Shown: positions 14,397 through 23,974 of the stretch, in pieces
Numbering within the stretch: position 1 is the stretch's first letter
How the letters are laid out: every line of letters starts with the position of its first letter
Assembly: GCA_017470905.1 (NCBI GenBank)
Contig: JAFUXL010000011.1
Span: 89,992-153,991 of the forward strand
DNA: 64,000 bases
Reading direction: 5' to 3'
Source of the DNA: Ruminococcus sp.
GTDB lineage: Bacteria > Bacillota > Clostridia > Oscillospirales > Ruminococcaceae
The notes under the pieces: generated by a model
The model's database searches: none
The model's input: only the letters and a program-made list of their open reading frames with translations
Told to the model about the DNA's origin: nothing
Translations under genes and position numbers: made by a program

Positions 14397-17030
14397 ATGA
14401 AAAATTCTAAGAAAATAATCGCAGCCATTGCCGCAATTTCCATATCCGCAGCCGCAACGGGCGCAATCACATATGCAAACAATGACGAACCCGAAGAGGA
14501 TATTATCGAGAATGCGGAGGAAATAAAAGAGGATTCCTCGCAGGAAAGAGTATCGAACGGAGAAAATGCCGAAAAGGACGAGACAGTCTATGTACTCTGC
14601 AATAATGATTCGTCCGTTAAAAACGTAATCGTCAGCGACTGGCTCAAAAATGCTCCTGCATCGGGAGAAATTACGGACGTTTCCTCGCTTGCCGATATAA
14701 TCAACGTAAAGGGCGATGAGGATTTTGTTCAGGACGGCGAAAATCTCAAATGGAACGCTGACGGAAATGATATATATTACAGAGGAACGACCGACAAGGA
14801 ACTCCCTGTTGATGTGACTATAACATATTATCTTGACGGAAATGAAATATCCCCCGATAATTTAAAGGGAAAAAGCGGTCATATAACCATCCGCTGGGAC
14901 TATACAAACCATGCGCAGGTGACAAAGACCGTAAACGGCGAAAAAAGAGATATGTATGTGCCTTTCATGACGGCAAGTGCGGCAGTCCTCGACACGGGCA
15001 GATTTCTCAATGTTGAAGTAACGAACGGAAAAGTAATATCCGACGGCGAAAGAATTATAGCCGTAGGTGTCGGATTCCCCGGACTTCATGAAAGTCTCGG
15101 ACTTGATGAGATAAGTGAATTTGATGTTTCGCTCCCAGATTATTTTGAAATATCCGCAGATGTAAGCGATTTTGAGATGAGCAGCTCCGTAACCGTGGTA
15201 TCAAATGAGATATTCTCCGATATGGATATGGACGGCAGCTTCGATTTCGGAGAACTTACGGATAAGATAAAGGAACTCAGTGACGGAGCAAATAAACTCG
15301 CTGACGGTACGGCGGAGTTATATGACGGAATAAGTCAGCTCTCCGATAAGTCAAAGGATTTGGCGGACGGTGTGAATAAGCTTGCGGACGGCTCTTCAAA
15401 GCTTAAAAGCGGCGCAGACGAACTCAGCAGCGGTGCGGCACAGATAGCTGACGGCGCAAAGACACTTTCGGATTCAACAGTAACCCTCACGAGCGGCGTA
15501 CAGACCGCAAAGGACGGCTCTTCACAGCTAAGTGAGGGAGTGGTCAAGGCTAATGAAGGCGCAAAGACACTTTCGGGCGGTGCGGTAAAGGTCAATGACG
15601 GCGCAAATTCCCTTTCGGACGGTATCACAGAGGCTAAAAAAGGCTCTGATGCACTCGTTGACGGCTTCGCACAGCTTGATGACGGAATAGCACAGTTTTC
15701 GGGCGGTACGGATGCCCTCACGGACGGTGTATCAAAAATTTCGGCAGGCAGCTCACAGGTAAAGGACGGTGCGGCACAGCTTTCCGAAAATATGAATACA
15801 TTCTCTGTTGGAACAGATACCCTTAACAAGTCCGCACAGCAGCTTTCACAGGGCATAAGCTCCGCAAAGGACGGTGCGGATAGTCTCTCCGCAGGAATAA
15901 ATCAGGTAAAGGACGGTGCGGATTCGCTTACGGCAGGCGCACAGTCACTTTCGGACGGCGCAGACCAGCTTGCCGGCGGTCTTGCATATGCAGGAGCAAG
16001 CCTCGATGCAACGATAGCCGCAAATGAACAGGCATTATCAGCTTTGCAGGCTCTCTATCAGCAGAACCCCTCGCAGGAAATGGCAGTCGCTGTAGGAACT
16101 TTACAGCAGACAATAGATTCCCAGAAACAGATAGCTGCATCAATGAAAGACGGCGGTCAGCTTAAAGACGGTGCGGCGGCTCTCTCCGCTGGCGCACAGC
16201 AGATAAATGCCGGCGCAGGTCAGCTTTCCGCAGGTCTTGAAGCCGCTGCGGACGGCTCACAGTCCTTGCAGCAGGGTCTTTCGGCACTCGATGACGGCGG
16301 CAAACAGCTTTCCGCAGGAACACAGAAGGTTTCCGACTCCGCAGGACTTCTCTCACAGGGAGCAGGCAGTCTTTCGGACGGTGCATCGGCTCTCGACAGC
16401 GGCATATCGGAATTTGCACAGGGCAGCGGTACTCTCGTGGGCGGTCTTGACAGTCTTGTTAATGCAATAAAACAGCTTTCGGGCGGCAATGCGGCACTCA
16501 ATGCAGGACTTGCAAAGCTTCAGGCAGGTGCGGTTGACCTCAAAAACGGAACAGGTGAACTCTCAACAGGTGCGGCATCTCTGAGCGAGGGTCTTGGTCA
16601 GCTTAATTCGGGTGCGGGAACTCTCGAAAGCGGTCTGTCACAGATACTTTCGGGCAGCAGTCAGCTTTCGGACGGCGCAGGAACTCTCTATAATTCGATA
16701 CTTAAACTTAGTGACGGCGCAGGAACTCTTTCAAGCGGTGCGTCCGAACTCGATACGGGAATAGTTACTCTTAAAGACAATATGCCTGCACTTATGGACG
16801 GTGTAAGCAAGCTTAAAGACGGCTCAAAGGAACTCAATGACGGAATGATTGAATTTAACAATGAGGGCATATCCAAAATATCCGAGGTGGTTGACGAAAA
16901 ACTTCCCGACATAGCCGACAGGTTCAGGGCTCTCGGCGAAGTATCAAGGGATTACGGAACATTCAGCGGAAAATCGGGAGATATGGACGGCAGCGTAAAA
17001 TTCATATATATGTTTGACGGCGTTGAATAA
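14397..17030 (+). CDS. Very long secreted heptad-repeat protein (YhgE-like repeats)
   Basis: An 877-residue protein with a signal peptide (KKIIAAIAAISISAAATGAITYA), an acidic segment, an N-terminal globular part (about 60-275, including VTITYYLDGNEISPDNLKGK), and then about 550 residues of seven-residue repeats of the form L-x-D-G-x-x-x (LADGTAEL, LSDGASAL, LKDGSKEL). One short interruption near 540-575 (ALQALYQQNPSQE) breaks the repeats. Such repeats occur in YhgE/Pip proteins, which however have C-terminal membrane helices; none is seen here. It follows the MMPL gene by 21 bp with GAAAGGGAG, so it probably works with the transporter, perhaps as a rod-like accessory in the wall. Confidence 0.8.
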   Translation: MKNSKKIIAAIAAISISAAATGAITYANNDEPEEDIIENAEEIKEDSSQERVSNGENAEKDETVYVLCNNDSSVKNVIVSDWLKNAPASGEITDVSSLADIINVKGDEDFVQDGENLKWNADGNDIYYRGTTDKELPVDVTITYYLDGNEISPDNLKGKSGHITIRWDYTNHAQVTKTVNGEKRDMYVPFMTASAAVLDTGRFLNVEVTNGKVISDGERIIAVGVGFPGLHESLGLDEISEFDVSLPDYFEISADVSDFEMSSSVTVVSNEIFSDMDMDGSFDFGELTDKIKELSDGANKLADGTAELYDGISQLSDKSKDLADGVNKLADGSSKLKSGADELSSGAAQIADGAKTLSDSTVTLTSGVQTAKDGSSQLSEGVVKANEGAKTLSGGAVKVNDGANSLSDGITEAKKGSDALVDGFAQLDDGIAQFSGGTDALTDGVSKISAGSSQVKDGAAQLSENMNTFSVGTDTLNKSAQQLSQGISSAKDGADSLSAGINQVKDGADSLTAGAQSLSDGADQLAGGLAYAGASLDATIAANEQALSALQALYQQNPSQEMAVAVGTLQQTIDSQKQIAASMKDGGQLKDGAAALSAGAQQINAGAGQLSAGLEAAADGSQSLQQGLSALDDGGKQLSAGTQKVSDSAGLLSQGAGSLSDGASALDSGISEFAQGSGTLVGGLDSLVNAIKQLSGGNAALNAGLAKLQAGAVDLKNGTGELSTGAASLSEGLGQLNSGAGTLESGLSQILSGSSQLSDGAGTLYNSILKLSDGAGTLSSGASELDTGIVTLKDNMPALMDGVSKLKDGSKELNDGMIEFNNEGISKISEVVDEKLPDIADRFRALGEVSRDYGTFSGKSGDMDGSVKFIYMFDGVE

Positions 17031-17041
17031 TTTATTTTATT

Positions 17042-17083
17042 AAGCCCGAAAATGGCTGTATACCGTTTTCGGGCTTATTTTTT
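17042..17083 (+). terminator. Terminator of the MMPL operon
   Basis: AAGCCCGAAAA / TTTTCGGGCTT stem followed by ATTTTTT. Confidence 0.92.
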
Positions 17084-17173
17084 CAGCTCTGTTTCCCTGC
17101 CGCCGTACAGAATATTTATATAAGTTAAAATAAAATTTTAATATTCCGCCCCCGAAATCTGCACGAAATACTA

Positions 17174-17202
17174 TTGACATTATCCAAAAAAAAGTGTATA
17201 AT
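17174..17202 (+). promoter_or_regulatory. Promoter of rny
   Basis: TTGACA, 17-bp spacer, TATAAT. The rny start is about 225 nt downstream. Confidence 0.85.
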
Positions 17203-17427
17203 TAGAGTGTTGTATTATTTACAAAAATATTACTGTGGCAGTAATGCAGCCTTGTTTTACATCTTTATCTTCATACGGTCAGCAGCTCCGTGTGAATTGT
17301 TTTTTTGCAGTCCGCTTTGCGGATTTTTAATATATGAAAAGTTAATAAAATAATGCGGCATTTACCGCCTTTGTAATAAGATTTATGAATACAAACTCAT
17401 TATTCTTGAAAAGGAGGTATGCACTGA
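17203..17427 (+). other. Long untranslated leader of rny
   Basis: About 220 nt between promoter and rny start with no convincing ORF. It contains small dyads (TCCGC TTT GCGGA followed by TTTTT near 17310-17330, and GCGG/CCGC near 17355-17370) but no known riboswitch was recognised. Leader-level control of RNase Y is possible but not shown. Confidence 0.4.
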
Positions 17428-19005
17428 ATGGAAACGATTGTCGCAGTTATTCTTATCATTGTCGCCCTCGCCGCAGGTCTTGCAATAGGCTATTCCGCCG
17501 CCTATAAAAAAGGTGTCGAGGCAGGCGTTGAAAAACGCAGGCAGGAAGCCGAAGCCATTACAGGCTCTGCCGAGGAAAAAGCCAAGCGTATTATCGAGGA
17601 TGCCGAGAAAGATGCCGATAATAAAAAGAAAAGCGCACTTATCGAGGCTAAGGACGAAATACATAAGCTCCGTGCCGAAGCCGACAAGGAAATAAAAGAC
17701 CGCCGCTCCGAGCTTTCCCGTCAGGAAAGACGTATGCAGCAGAAAGAAGAAAATCTCGATAAGAAAAACGATAACCTTGAGAAAAAAGACGAAATCCTCA
17801 GCAATAAAATCAAGTCCGCTGACGAAAAACTCAAGGAAGCCGAAGCTATCAAAAAAAGCGAAATGGACGTTCTCGAAAGAATTTCCGAATTTACCAGAGA
17901 ACAGGCTAAAGAATATATCATTTCCAAGCTTGAGGACGACCTTGTACACGAAAAAGCTGTCAAGATTGCCTCGTATGAACAGCAGCTTAAGGACGAATGC
18001 AGTGAAAAGGCAAGAAGCTATATATCCCTCGCTATTGCCAAGGTAGCCGCAGACCAGGTGTCCGAGGCGGCTGTATCCGTTGTACCCCTGCCGAATGACG
18101 AAATGAAGGGCAGAATTATCGGCAGAGAGGGAAGAAATATCCGTACCCTTGAAACACTCACGGGTGTTGACCTTATCATTGACGACACCCCCGAGGCTAT
18201 CACTCTTTCGTGCTTTGACCAGATAAGACGCGAAGTCGCAAGGATTGCCCTCGAAAAACTTATCGCCGACGGACGTATCCACCCCACACGCATAGAGGAA
18301 ATGGTCGATAAAGCCCGCCGTGAGGTAGAATACCGCATTAAGCAGGAGGGCGAAAGAGCTGTTATCGAAACGAATGTTCATGGTCTTAATCATGAGCTTA
18401 TCAAGCTGCTCGGTCGCCTTAAATTCCGTACAAGCTACAGACAGAATGTACTCGACCACTCAATCGAAGTCGCAAAGCTCTGCGGAGTGCTTGCGTCCGA
18501 ACTCGGTGTCGATGCAAATGTGGCAAGACGTGCCGGTCTGCTCCACGATATAGGAAAGGCTCTGACCTCAGAAATCGAAGGCTCTCATGTGCAGATAGGT
18601 GTTGACGTGTGTAAAAAATATAATGAAAGCCCCGTGGTCATTCACGCTGTCGAGGCTCACCACAACGACGTTGAACCAAGAACCGTCATTGCCTGTATCG
18701 TTCAGGCGGCTGACGCAATATCCGCCGCAAGACCTGCTGCAAGGAGCGAAAATTACGAAAGCTATATCAAGCGTCTCCAGAAGCTTGAGGAAATCTGTAA
18801 TTCCTATGATGGCGTTGAAAAATGTTTCGCTGTCCAGGCAGGACGTGAAGTCAGAATTATGGTCGTACCCGAAGTTATCAACGATGAAAAAATGGTTCTC
18901 GTTGCAAGGCAGATTGCCCAGCAGATTGAAACCGAAATGGACTACCCCGGACAAATCAAAGTCAATCTTATCCGTGAAAGCCGTGTCACCGACTACGCTA
19001 AATAA
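17428..19005 (+). CDS. rny: Ribonuclease Y
   Basis: A 525-residue membrane-anchored endoribonuclease that starts mRNA decay in Gram-positives. An N-terminal membrane helix ([20 protein letters not shown]) is followed by a long charged coiled coil (about 30-200), a KH RNA-binding domain ([15 protein letters not shown] with the GxxG loop) and an HD domain ([21 protein letters not shown]). Length matches the family. AAGGAGG lies upstream; a three-codon ATG-CAC-TGA sits between it and the start but is too close to be used. Confidence 0.97.
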   Translation: METIVAVILIIVALAAGLAIGYSAAYKKGVEAGVEKRRQEAEAITGSAEEKAKRIIEDAEKDADNKKKSALIEAKDEIHKLRAEADKEIKDRRSELSRQERRMQQKEENLDKKNDNLEKKDEILSNKIKSADEKLKEAEAIKKSEMDVLERISEFTREQAKEYIISKLEDDLVHEKAVKIASYEQQLKDECSEKARSYISLAIAKVAADQVSEAAVSVVPLPNDEMKGRIIGREGRNIRTLETLTGVDLIIDDTPEAITLSCFDQIRREVARIALEKLIADGRIHPTRIEEMVDKARREVEYRIKQEGERAVIETNVHGLNHELIKLLGRLKFRTSYRQNVLDHSIEVAKLCGVLASELGVDANVARRAGLLHDIGKALTSEIEGSHVQIGVDVCKKYNESPVVIHAVEAHHNDVEPRTVIACIVQAADAISAARPAARSENYESYIKRLQKLEEICNSYDGVEKCFAVQAGREVRIMVVPEVINDEKMVLVARQIAQQIETEMDYPGQIKVNLIRESRVTDYAK

Positions 19006-19012
19006 GCAAATG

Positions 19013-19046
19013 ACTGCGGACGGCATATCGCTGTCCGCAGTTTTTT
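19013..19046 (+). terminator. Terminator of rny
   Basis: ACTGCGGAC / GTCCGCAGT stem followed by TTTTTT. Confidence 0.93.
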
Positions 19047-19122
19047 AAATACACGCTTCAGAATATATAAACCGTGTATGTTATATACTGTGAATCATGT
19101 ATTTACCGAAAGGAGCTTTTCT

Positions 19123-20811
19123 ATGAAACCGACAAATGTGATTAAAAATTTCGTGAATGTCGCTGCGGCTTTTGTTGTTTCAGCAGTGTCCGTGGCAACA
19201 GCCTCATATGCCGACTGGCAGCAGATAGGCGTTATGGGCGATTTGAACAATGACGGAAGCGCAAGCGTTGCAGACCTCGTTATCATGACACAGCACCTCA
19301 ACAATCAGAAAAAACTTACAAATCAGAATATGTACCGTGTGAACAACGCCTATCTCGGCATAAACGGCGAAAGCTTTCAGGGGGAGCAGTATTTCTGCAC
19401 TGCGGATATTAATTCCGACAACAAGGTAGATGTATTTGACCTCATACTGCTCAGAAATTATGTAGCAAATTCGTGGGCTGAACCCTTATGGCAGTGGTTT
19501 GATGAAACTCCGCAGGAAACCACAGCCACATCAGAAATTGCAACAACAACGACTACAGAGACTGTTTCTGCCGAAACGACTGCAACTACAGTCGCAAATT
19601 CCCCGGACGACACGCTCATATCTCCTCCGATAGATGATTTGACAAAGAATATCCCCTCACAGGGCGAGGCTGATATAGTTATATTCTATGTGGATTTTCC
19701 CGACTGCAAGTATGAGACCGATTTTTCGGCGGAACAGGTTGAAGAAATTGCCTTCGGTGCGGAAAATGCGGACAGCAGCAGCTATCCCTTTGAAAGTATT
19801 TCCGCATTTTACAGCCGTTCCTCAATGGGTGTATCACAGATAAAGGGCAAGGCTTTCAGATATACCGCAAAGGAGAATATATCCTCATACGACAACGACA
19901 AGCAGAAGCTCCTGAAAGAATGCTGCAAGGCATTCGAGGACTCCGCCGACTTTACGCAGTTTGACGGCGATAAGAACGGTGTTATAGATGCAACAATTAT
20001 AACCGTTCCAAAGGAATCGGACGATGATGCCTGGTGGGCTTGTGCAGGGCCGAGCGGTCTTGACGGCTTCAAGGTTGACGGAATGAAAGTCGGTCATCTC
20101 ATAACGGGCGACTGCGAAATAACATCTGCAAGCGACTGCTCAGGCTTCGTCAGCAGCTATTCGCACGAAATCGGTCACGGAATGGGTCTGCCCGATTATT
20201 ACAGATATAATTCCGGCAGTGATTTTGAGGGACTTCACGGTCTTGCCGGAATTGAACTCATGGACGATGCACTCAGCGATTTTGGCGCAGTTTCAAAGCT
20301 TCATCTCGGCTGGTATACGAAAAATCAAATCAATGTCTATGATTCCTCTCTCGGAAAGCAGACGTATACTCTCGGCGGCTCGCAGACCGAAAACGCAAAC
20401 TGTCTCTTAATTCCCTGCGGTGAACTTGACAGCAAGTATCATTCGGAATATTTCGTTGTTGAATACAATACAAACGATGTGAATAACTCCTATATGCGTG
20501 ATGTGTACTATAACAACGGCAGCGGCATCAGAGTTTATCACGTCAGTGCGGAAACCTACGACAACGGTTATTGGGTTGCTTTCAAGTACGAAAGCGGCGG
20601 CAGCTTTGACAACGGAAGAAGATTTATAAGAATAACCAACGACACCGAGGGATATGACAATTATTATCATACGGGCGATGTTATAGACAGCTCTGTTTCG
20701 GGGTTCTGCTGGTATGACGAAAATCAGTCCGAAACCGTTGACCCCAAGGTAAAGATAACCGTTGGCGAACTCACCGAAAACGGCTATTCAATAACGGTCG
20801 AAAATACATAA
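19123..20811 (+). CDS. Dockerin-bearing secreted M6-like metalloprotease
   Basis: A 562-residue secreted protein. After the signal peptide (AAAFVVSAVSVATASYA) comes a type I dockerin with two Ca2+-binding repeats (GDLNNDGSASVADLVIMTQH near 39-58 and ADINSDNKVDVFDLILLRNY near 94-113), a Thr/Glu-rich linker, and a catalytic domain like the immune-inhibitor-A/M6 peptidases with HEIGH at 348-352 and Asp 358. The dockerin would dock the protease onto a cohesin scaffold at the cell surface. Start 19123 follows GAAAGGAG; the longer frame has no such site. The next gene starts 13 bp after the stop and is probably co-transcribed. Confidence 0.88.
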   Translation: MKPTNVIKNFVNVAAAFVVSAVSVATASYADWQQIGVMGDLNNDGSASVADLVIMTQHLNNQKKLTNQNMYRVNNAYLGINGESFQGEQYFCTADINSDNKVDVFDLILLRNYVANSWAEPLWQWFDETPQETTATSEIATTTTTETVSAETTATTVANSPDDTLISPPIDDLTKNIPSQGEADIVIFYVDFPDCKYETDFSAEQVEEIAFGAENADSSSYPFESISAFYSRSSMGVSQIKGKAFRYTAKENISSYDNDKQKLLKECCKAFEDSADFTQFDGDKNGVIDATIITVPKESDDDAWWACAGPSGLDGFKVDGMKVGHLITGDCEITSASDCSGFVSSYSHEIGHGMGLPDYYRYNSGSDFEGLHGLAGIELMDDALSDFGAVSKLHLGWYTKNQINVYDSSLGKQTYTLGGSQTENANCLLIPCGELDSKYHSEYFVVEYNTNDVNNSYMRDVYYNNGSGIRVYHVSAETYDNGYWVAFKYESGGSFDNGRRFIRITNDTEGYDNYYHTGDVIDSSVSGFCWYDENQSETVDPKVKITVGELTENGYSITVENT

Positions 20812-20824
20812 GGAAGGCTTTTAT

Positions 20825-22231
20825 ATGGCTAAAACAATATTCAATTCAACCGAAAAATCGAATTTTATCCTTAATATGACTGAGGAAAAATATTCGCAGA
20901 TAGCATCATGGGGACTTCTTGCAGCCTGCTTCGGGGTGTCTCTCTTTACGATGATACCCGAAATCACCAAGAACAGGGGATTTTATGCCATGTCAACCGC
21001 AGGACTTGCAATATCGGGTGTTATCTGTCTTGTGCTTGCGCTGATAGCTGTTATCAAGAAATATATCAGGAATATTATTTTCCCCGTATGTGCGTTCGGC
21101 GCAATGGTTCTCTGGTGCGTCATATCGCTGATAAATTCCTATGATGTGAATATCTCCCTGAACGGCTATCCTGGAAGGGGAGAGGGCTTTCTTGCAATAT
21201 TGTTTTATTTCAGCTTTTTCGTGACAGCCGCCTCGATAAAAAAAGAAAAGGCATTGGAGACTTTTCTGTACGGCATAACAGGTGCAGGACTTCTCAATTC
21301 GGCATGGAGTCTGATACAGATACTCGCCGCAGCCTTCAGCCATTACGTAAATATTTCAATCGGCACGGAGGTAAATGCCGCATCGGGACTTATGCAGTCG
21401 CCGCTGTTTCTTGCCATGCTGCTGACGGTATGCCTTGTCACGGCACTTGTCGGATATGCCTTGTCGGGAGACAAAAAGAAACGAATATTCTCTATAATAT
21501 GCGCCTGTCTGTATTCATTCGTTATGATGTTTACTTATTCGCTGATAGGAATATGCGGTGCTTTAATCGGAATAATATCCGTCATAATTGCCGTGATAAG
21601 GGAAAAATCTCCGAAAATAAGGCTTTTGTCGGTGCTTTCCGTGATAATTCCTGCCGCTGTTTCGATACTCCTCGTAAACGGCGGAATTATCGGAAATGCC
21701 GGAAAATATCAGCTCCATGACGGTCAGCTTTTATGGTGGGCTGACGGCTATATGCGCATATCCGCCTGCGGTATGCCCGACTCAAAAGTAGTTGACATCA
21801 ATGATACATATGATGTTTATTATACGCTTAACAGTAAAACTATCAACATAATCAGGGACAGAGTACTCACGGGAACGGGTCCCGACCAGCTTGTATATCC
21901 TCAGCTTTATACCACTGCCGACCTTGATATTGAAAATTCCGATATAAGCGATATAATTTCGAGAAATAAAGGAACATTCGACAAGGTATACAATGAGTAT
22001 CTCAACACAGCTGCCACAAGGGGAGTTCCCTCGCTTATTGCGATGATATGTGTTATCGTCTCCGTGATTTTCATAGGACTGAAAAATATTAAGCGTTCAG
22101 AGACCGCCCCTGTCTTTTTCTTTGCATATATAAGCGGAGTGCTTATATTCCTCATAGGGTGCAGCAATATCGGATTTTCTTCGATATTCTGGGCAATTGC
22201 GGGTGCGCTTTGCGCCGATTTGAAAAAATAA
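20825..22231 (+). CDS. O-antigen ligase/polymerase-like membrane protein
   Basis: A 468-residue protein with about ten to twelve membrane segments and a large loop (about 295-400). The loop carries the Wzy/WaaL-like elements GTGPDQL and VYNEYLNTAATRGVPSL, and the early NGYPGRGEGFL is typical of the Gram-positive O-antigen ligase family. These proteins transfer or polymerise undecaprenyl-linked glycans on the outer face of the membrane. It follows the dockerin protease with GGAAGG before the start. It could attach glycan to a secreted protein, but this is only suggested by the neighbourhood. Confidence 0.75.
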   Translation: MAKTIFNSTEKSNFILNMTEEKYSQIASWGLLAACFGVSLFTMIPEITKNRGFYAMSTAGLAISGVICLVLALIAVIKKYIRNIIFPVCAFGAMVLWCVISLINSYDVNISLNGYPGRGEGFLAILFYFSFFVTAASIKKEKALETFLYGITGAGLLNSAWSLIQILAAAFSHYVNISIGTEVNAASGLMQSPLFLAMLLTVCLVTALVGYALSGDKKKRIFSIICACLYSFVMMFTYSLIGICGALIGIISVIIAVIREKSPKIRLLSVLSVIIPAAVSILLVNGGIIGNAGKYQLHDGQLLWWADGYMRISACGMPDSKVVDINDTYDVYYTLNSKTINIIRDRVLTGTGPDQLVYPQLYTTADLDIENSDISDIISRNKGTFDKVYNEYLNTAATRGVPSLIAMICVIVSVIFIGLKNIKRSETAPVFFFAYISGVLIFLIGCSNIGFSSIFWAIAGALCADLKK

Positions 22232-22239
22232 CAGAAACT

Positions 22240-22266
22240 CTCCCCGATATACGGGGAGTTTTTTTG
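22240..22266 (+). terminator. Terminator after the O-antigen-ligase-like gene
   Basis: CTCCCCG / CGGGGAG stem followed by eight T. Confidence 0.93.
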
Positions 22267-22297
22267 TCATATAAAGCACAATTTTGTGAAAACACTC

Positions 22298-22326
22298 TTG
22301 ACAAAAACACTTATTTGTGTTATAAT
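22298..22326 (+). promoter_or_regulatory. Promoter of the DUF4230 gene
   Basis: TTGACA, 17-bp spacer, TATAAT, 17 bp before the start codon, so the leader is very short. Confidence 0.85.
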
Positions 22327-22343
22327 TACGCAGAGGTGATATT

Positions 22344-23009
22344 ATGAACGAATACAAATCTTCGGGCAAAAACAGGGCTTTATTTATTATAATTGCTGTG
22401 TTAATTGCCGCAGTTGCTGTACTTTCAATTATTATTGTCAAGGGAAGAAAGCCAAAGGAAACCATTGCGGATAAGGCAATAAGTGCTGTTTCGGATGCTG
22501 TGCAGGGAGAGCATACGGTCACAGAGCTTGACATAAGAGGAAAAATCGAAAACGCAAGCGAACTGACAACGCTGAAATATTTATACCATTCCGCCGATAT
22601 TTACGAAAGCTCAAAAAAAATAAAGGGTGTTAAAATCCCCCTTACTACTGATATGGTGGTGTTTTCCTACGACGGCATTATAAATATCGGGTTTGATTTG
22701 AAAGCTATTGATATAGACGTTGACAGCGATAAAAAAGAGATTGATGTAGTCCTGCCAGAGCCGAAAATATTATCCCATGAGCTTGACGAAAAAAGCTTTG
22801 AGTTTCGTGATGCAAAAAATTCCATACTGAATGATACATCTCTCGGCGATTATTCTCAGCTTATGTCAACCCAGAAAGAAAAAGAAGAAAAAAGATTTAT
22901 GGAGAATGAAGAATATCTCAAAACAGTAACTGCAAATGCAAGGACTATATTCAAGGATTTAATAGGCATGATTGACGGTACGGACGGATATACGGTTATA
23001 TTTGAATAA
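22344..23009 (+). CDS. DUF4230 membrane-anchored protein
   Basis: A 221-residue protein with one N-terminal membrane helix (ALFIIIAVLIAAVAVLSIII) and an extracytoplasmic domain. The order of motifs (ITELDIRGKIENASELTTLKY-like start, then VVFSYDGIINIGFDLKAIDI and KEIDVVLPEPKILSHELDE) matches the DUF4230 family. Its role is not known. AGAGGTGAT precedes the ATG; the gene has its own promoter and terminator. Confidence 0.8.
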   Translation: MNEYKSSGKNRALFIIIAVLIAAVAVLSIIIVKGRKPKETIADKAISAVSDAVQGEHTVTELDIRGKIENASELTTLKYLYHSADIYESSKKIKGVKIPLTTDMVVFSYDGIINIGFDLKAIDIDVDSDKKEIDVVLPEPKILSHELDEKSFEFRDAKNSILNDTSLGDYSQLMSTQKEKEEKRFMENEEYLKTVTANARTIFKDLIGMIDGTDGYTVIFE

Positions 23010-23010
23010 A

Positions 23011-23040
23011 AAAATCGGACTTGAAAAAAGTCCGTTTTTT
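23011..23040. terminator. Bidirectional terminator
   Basis: CGGACTT / AAGTCCG stem flanked by A-rich and T-rich tracts, between converging genes. Confidence 0.9.
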
Positions 23041-23491
23041 ATTGCTTTGCATTTTCTTTTTTCTTTTCAAGTCTTTCATAGTGAGCCTTTATGGACTTTA
23101 CCTTATTGTCAAGGAGTTTCTGGAGGTCATTTCCGTCCTTGGCGATTTTCTCGAAATCCGTATCCGTTGTCGTTGCCTTAAATAAAGCGTGAACGGTTTC
23201 GTTTCTTGCAATTCTCCATTCATGAGGCTCCTCAACAAACGCTATGGTTATTCTGTCACGGACGAATTTATTGTTCGTGAATATCGGATTTGACCGCATT
23301 TTGTTGAGGTTTCTGCAAAGGCTGTTTGAAAGCTTGCAGCCAACCGTGCGGAAAAGAGAATCAATTCTGTCCTCTATTATTGCATATTCTATGAGCAGAG
23401 CCTCGAAATAAAATTCATTATTCATAGCCTTGGAAAGTTTAGCCTTATTCTGCTTGTAAAGCTCATATTTCAGATAATTTTTCTCTGCCAT
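23039..23491 (-). CDS. HEPN-like protein with an RNxxxH motif
   Basis: A 150-residue, mostly helical protein. An N-terminal helix (NEFYFEALLIEYAIIEDRID) and a later IARNETVHAL (Arg96-Asn97-x3-His101) match the RNxxxH active-site pattern of HEPN-domain ribonucleases. Overall homology was not verified. The start is moved to 23491 because AGAGGAG precedes that ATG by 5 nt. No nucleotidyltransferase partner is adjacent. It could be a stand-alone RNase, an abortive-infection-like protein or a non-catalytic HEPN protein; the C-terminus is strongly basic (RLEKKKENAK). Confidence 0.6.
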   Translation of the reverse strand: MAEKNYLKYELYKQNKAKLSKAMNNEFYFEALLIEYAIIEDRIDSLFRTVGCKLSNSLCRNLNKMRSNPIFTNNKFVRDRITIAFVEEPHEWRIARNETVHALFKATTTDTDFEKIAKDGNDLQKLLDNKVKSIKAHYERLEKKKENAKQ

Positions 23492-23564
23492 AATTACTCC
23501 TCTTTCGGTCAATGTTCATTATGTAAATAATTTCCGCAGCCGGAAATATCATATTATATTATTT

Positions 23565-23593
23565 ATTATATCATATAACAACAAAAATGTCAA
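23565..23593 (-). promoter_or_regulatory. Promoter of the HEPN-like gene
   Basis: Minus strand TTGACA (23588-23593), 17-bp spacer, TATAAT (23565-23570). Confidence 0.85.
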
Positions 23594-23830
23594 GCTTTTT
23601 CAGAAAAATATATAAACTGTTCATAATTTAATGAACCGTTTTTAGATTCGTTTTTTATGCGAAAACTACCTCTATACTTTTTCTGTGGGAAATGTTATAA
23701 TGTTACTATAAAAGAAAATATCCCCAAAATTTCATATTATCGCAGGTTTTCGGAAAAAATCGCAGACCGTTCAGAGCATATCTCCCTTTGCGGGCGATAT
23801 AAAGTAAAATATTTAAATTTCCGAAAAATA
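23594..23830. other. Intergenic AT-rich stretch
   Basis: Apart from one small dyad (CTGTTCAT / ATGAACCG near 23617-23642, followed by TTTTT) nothing recognisable is seen here between the two divergent promoters. Confidence 0.4.
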
Positions 23831-23859
23831 TTGACAAATTGTTATATATAGTGTATAAT
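23831..23859 (+). promoter_or_regulatory. Promoter before the ribbon-helix-helix gene
   Basis: TTGACA, 17-bp spacer, TATAAT; an AAAGGAGG lies at 23889-23896 downstream. Confidence 0.8.
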
Positions 23860-23974
23860 ATAAAGTTACGGAGAATATTTTTTAAGAAAGGAGGCACTTT
23901 GATATAAAATGCAGTTAAACCATAACTCCATAATCAATAAGGATGTGTCCTTCTGCATTTGCTCTGAGGAGATT

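Noticed and set aside
15335-16912. Long open frames on both strands inside the heptad-repeat gene
   Set aside because: They arise from the repetitive codon pattern of the real gene and have no starts with ribosome-binding sites.
17418-17426. Minimal ORF ATG-CAC-TGA before rny
   Set aside because: Only one base separates it from the AGGAGG, too close for initiation.
17383-18459. 358-codon minus-strand frame opposite rny
   Set aside because: Shadow of a highly conserved rny gene; its translation shows no family and no start signal.
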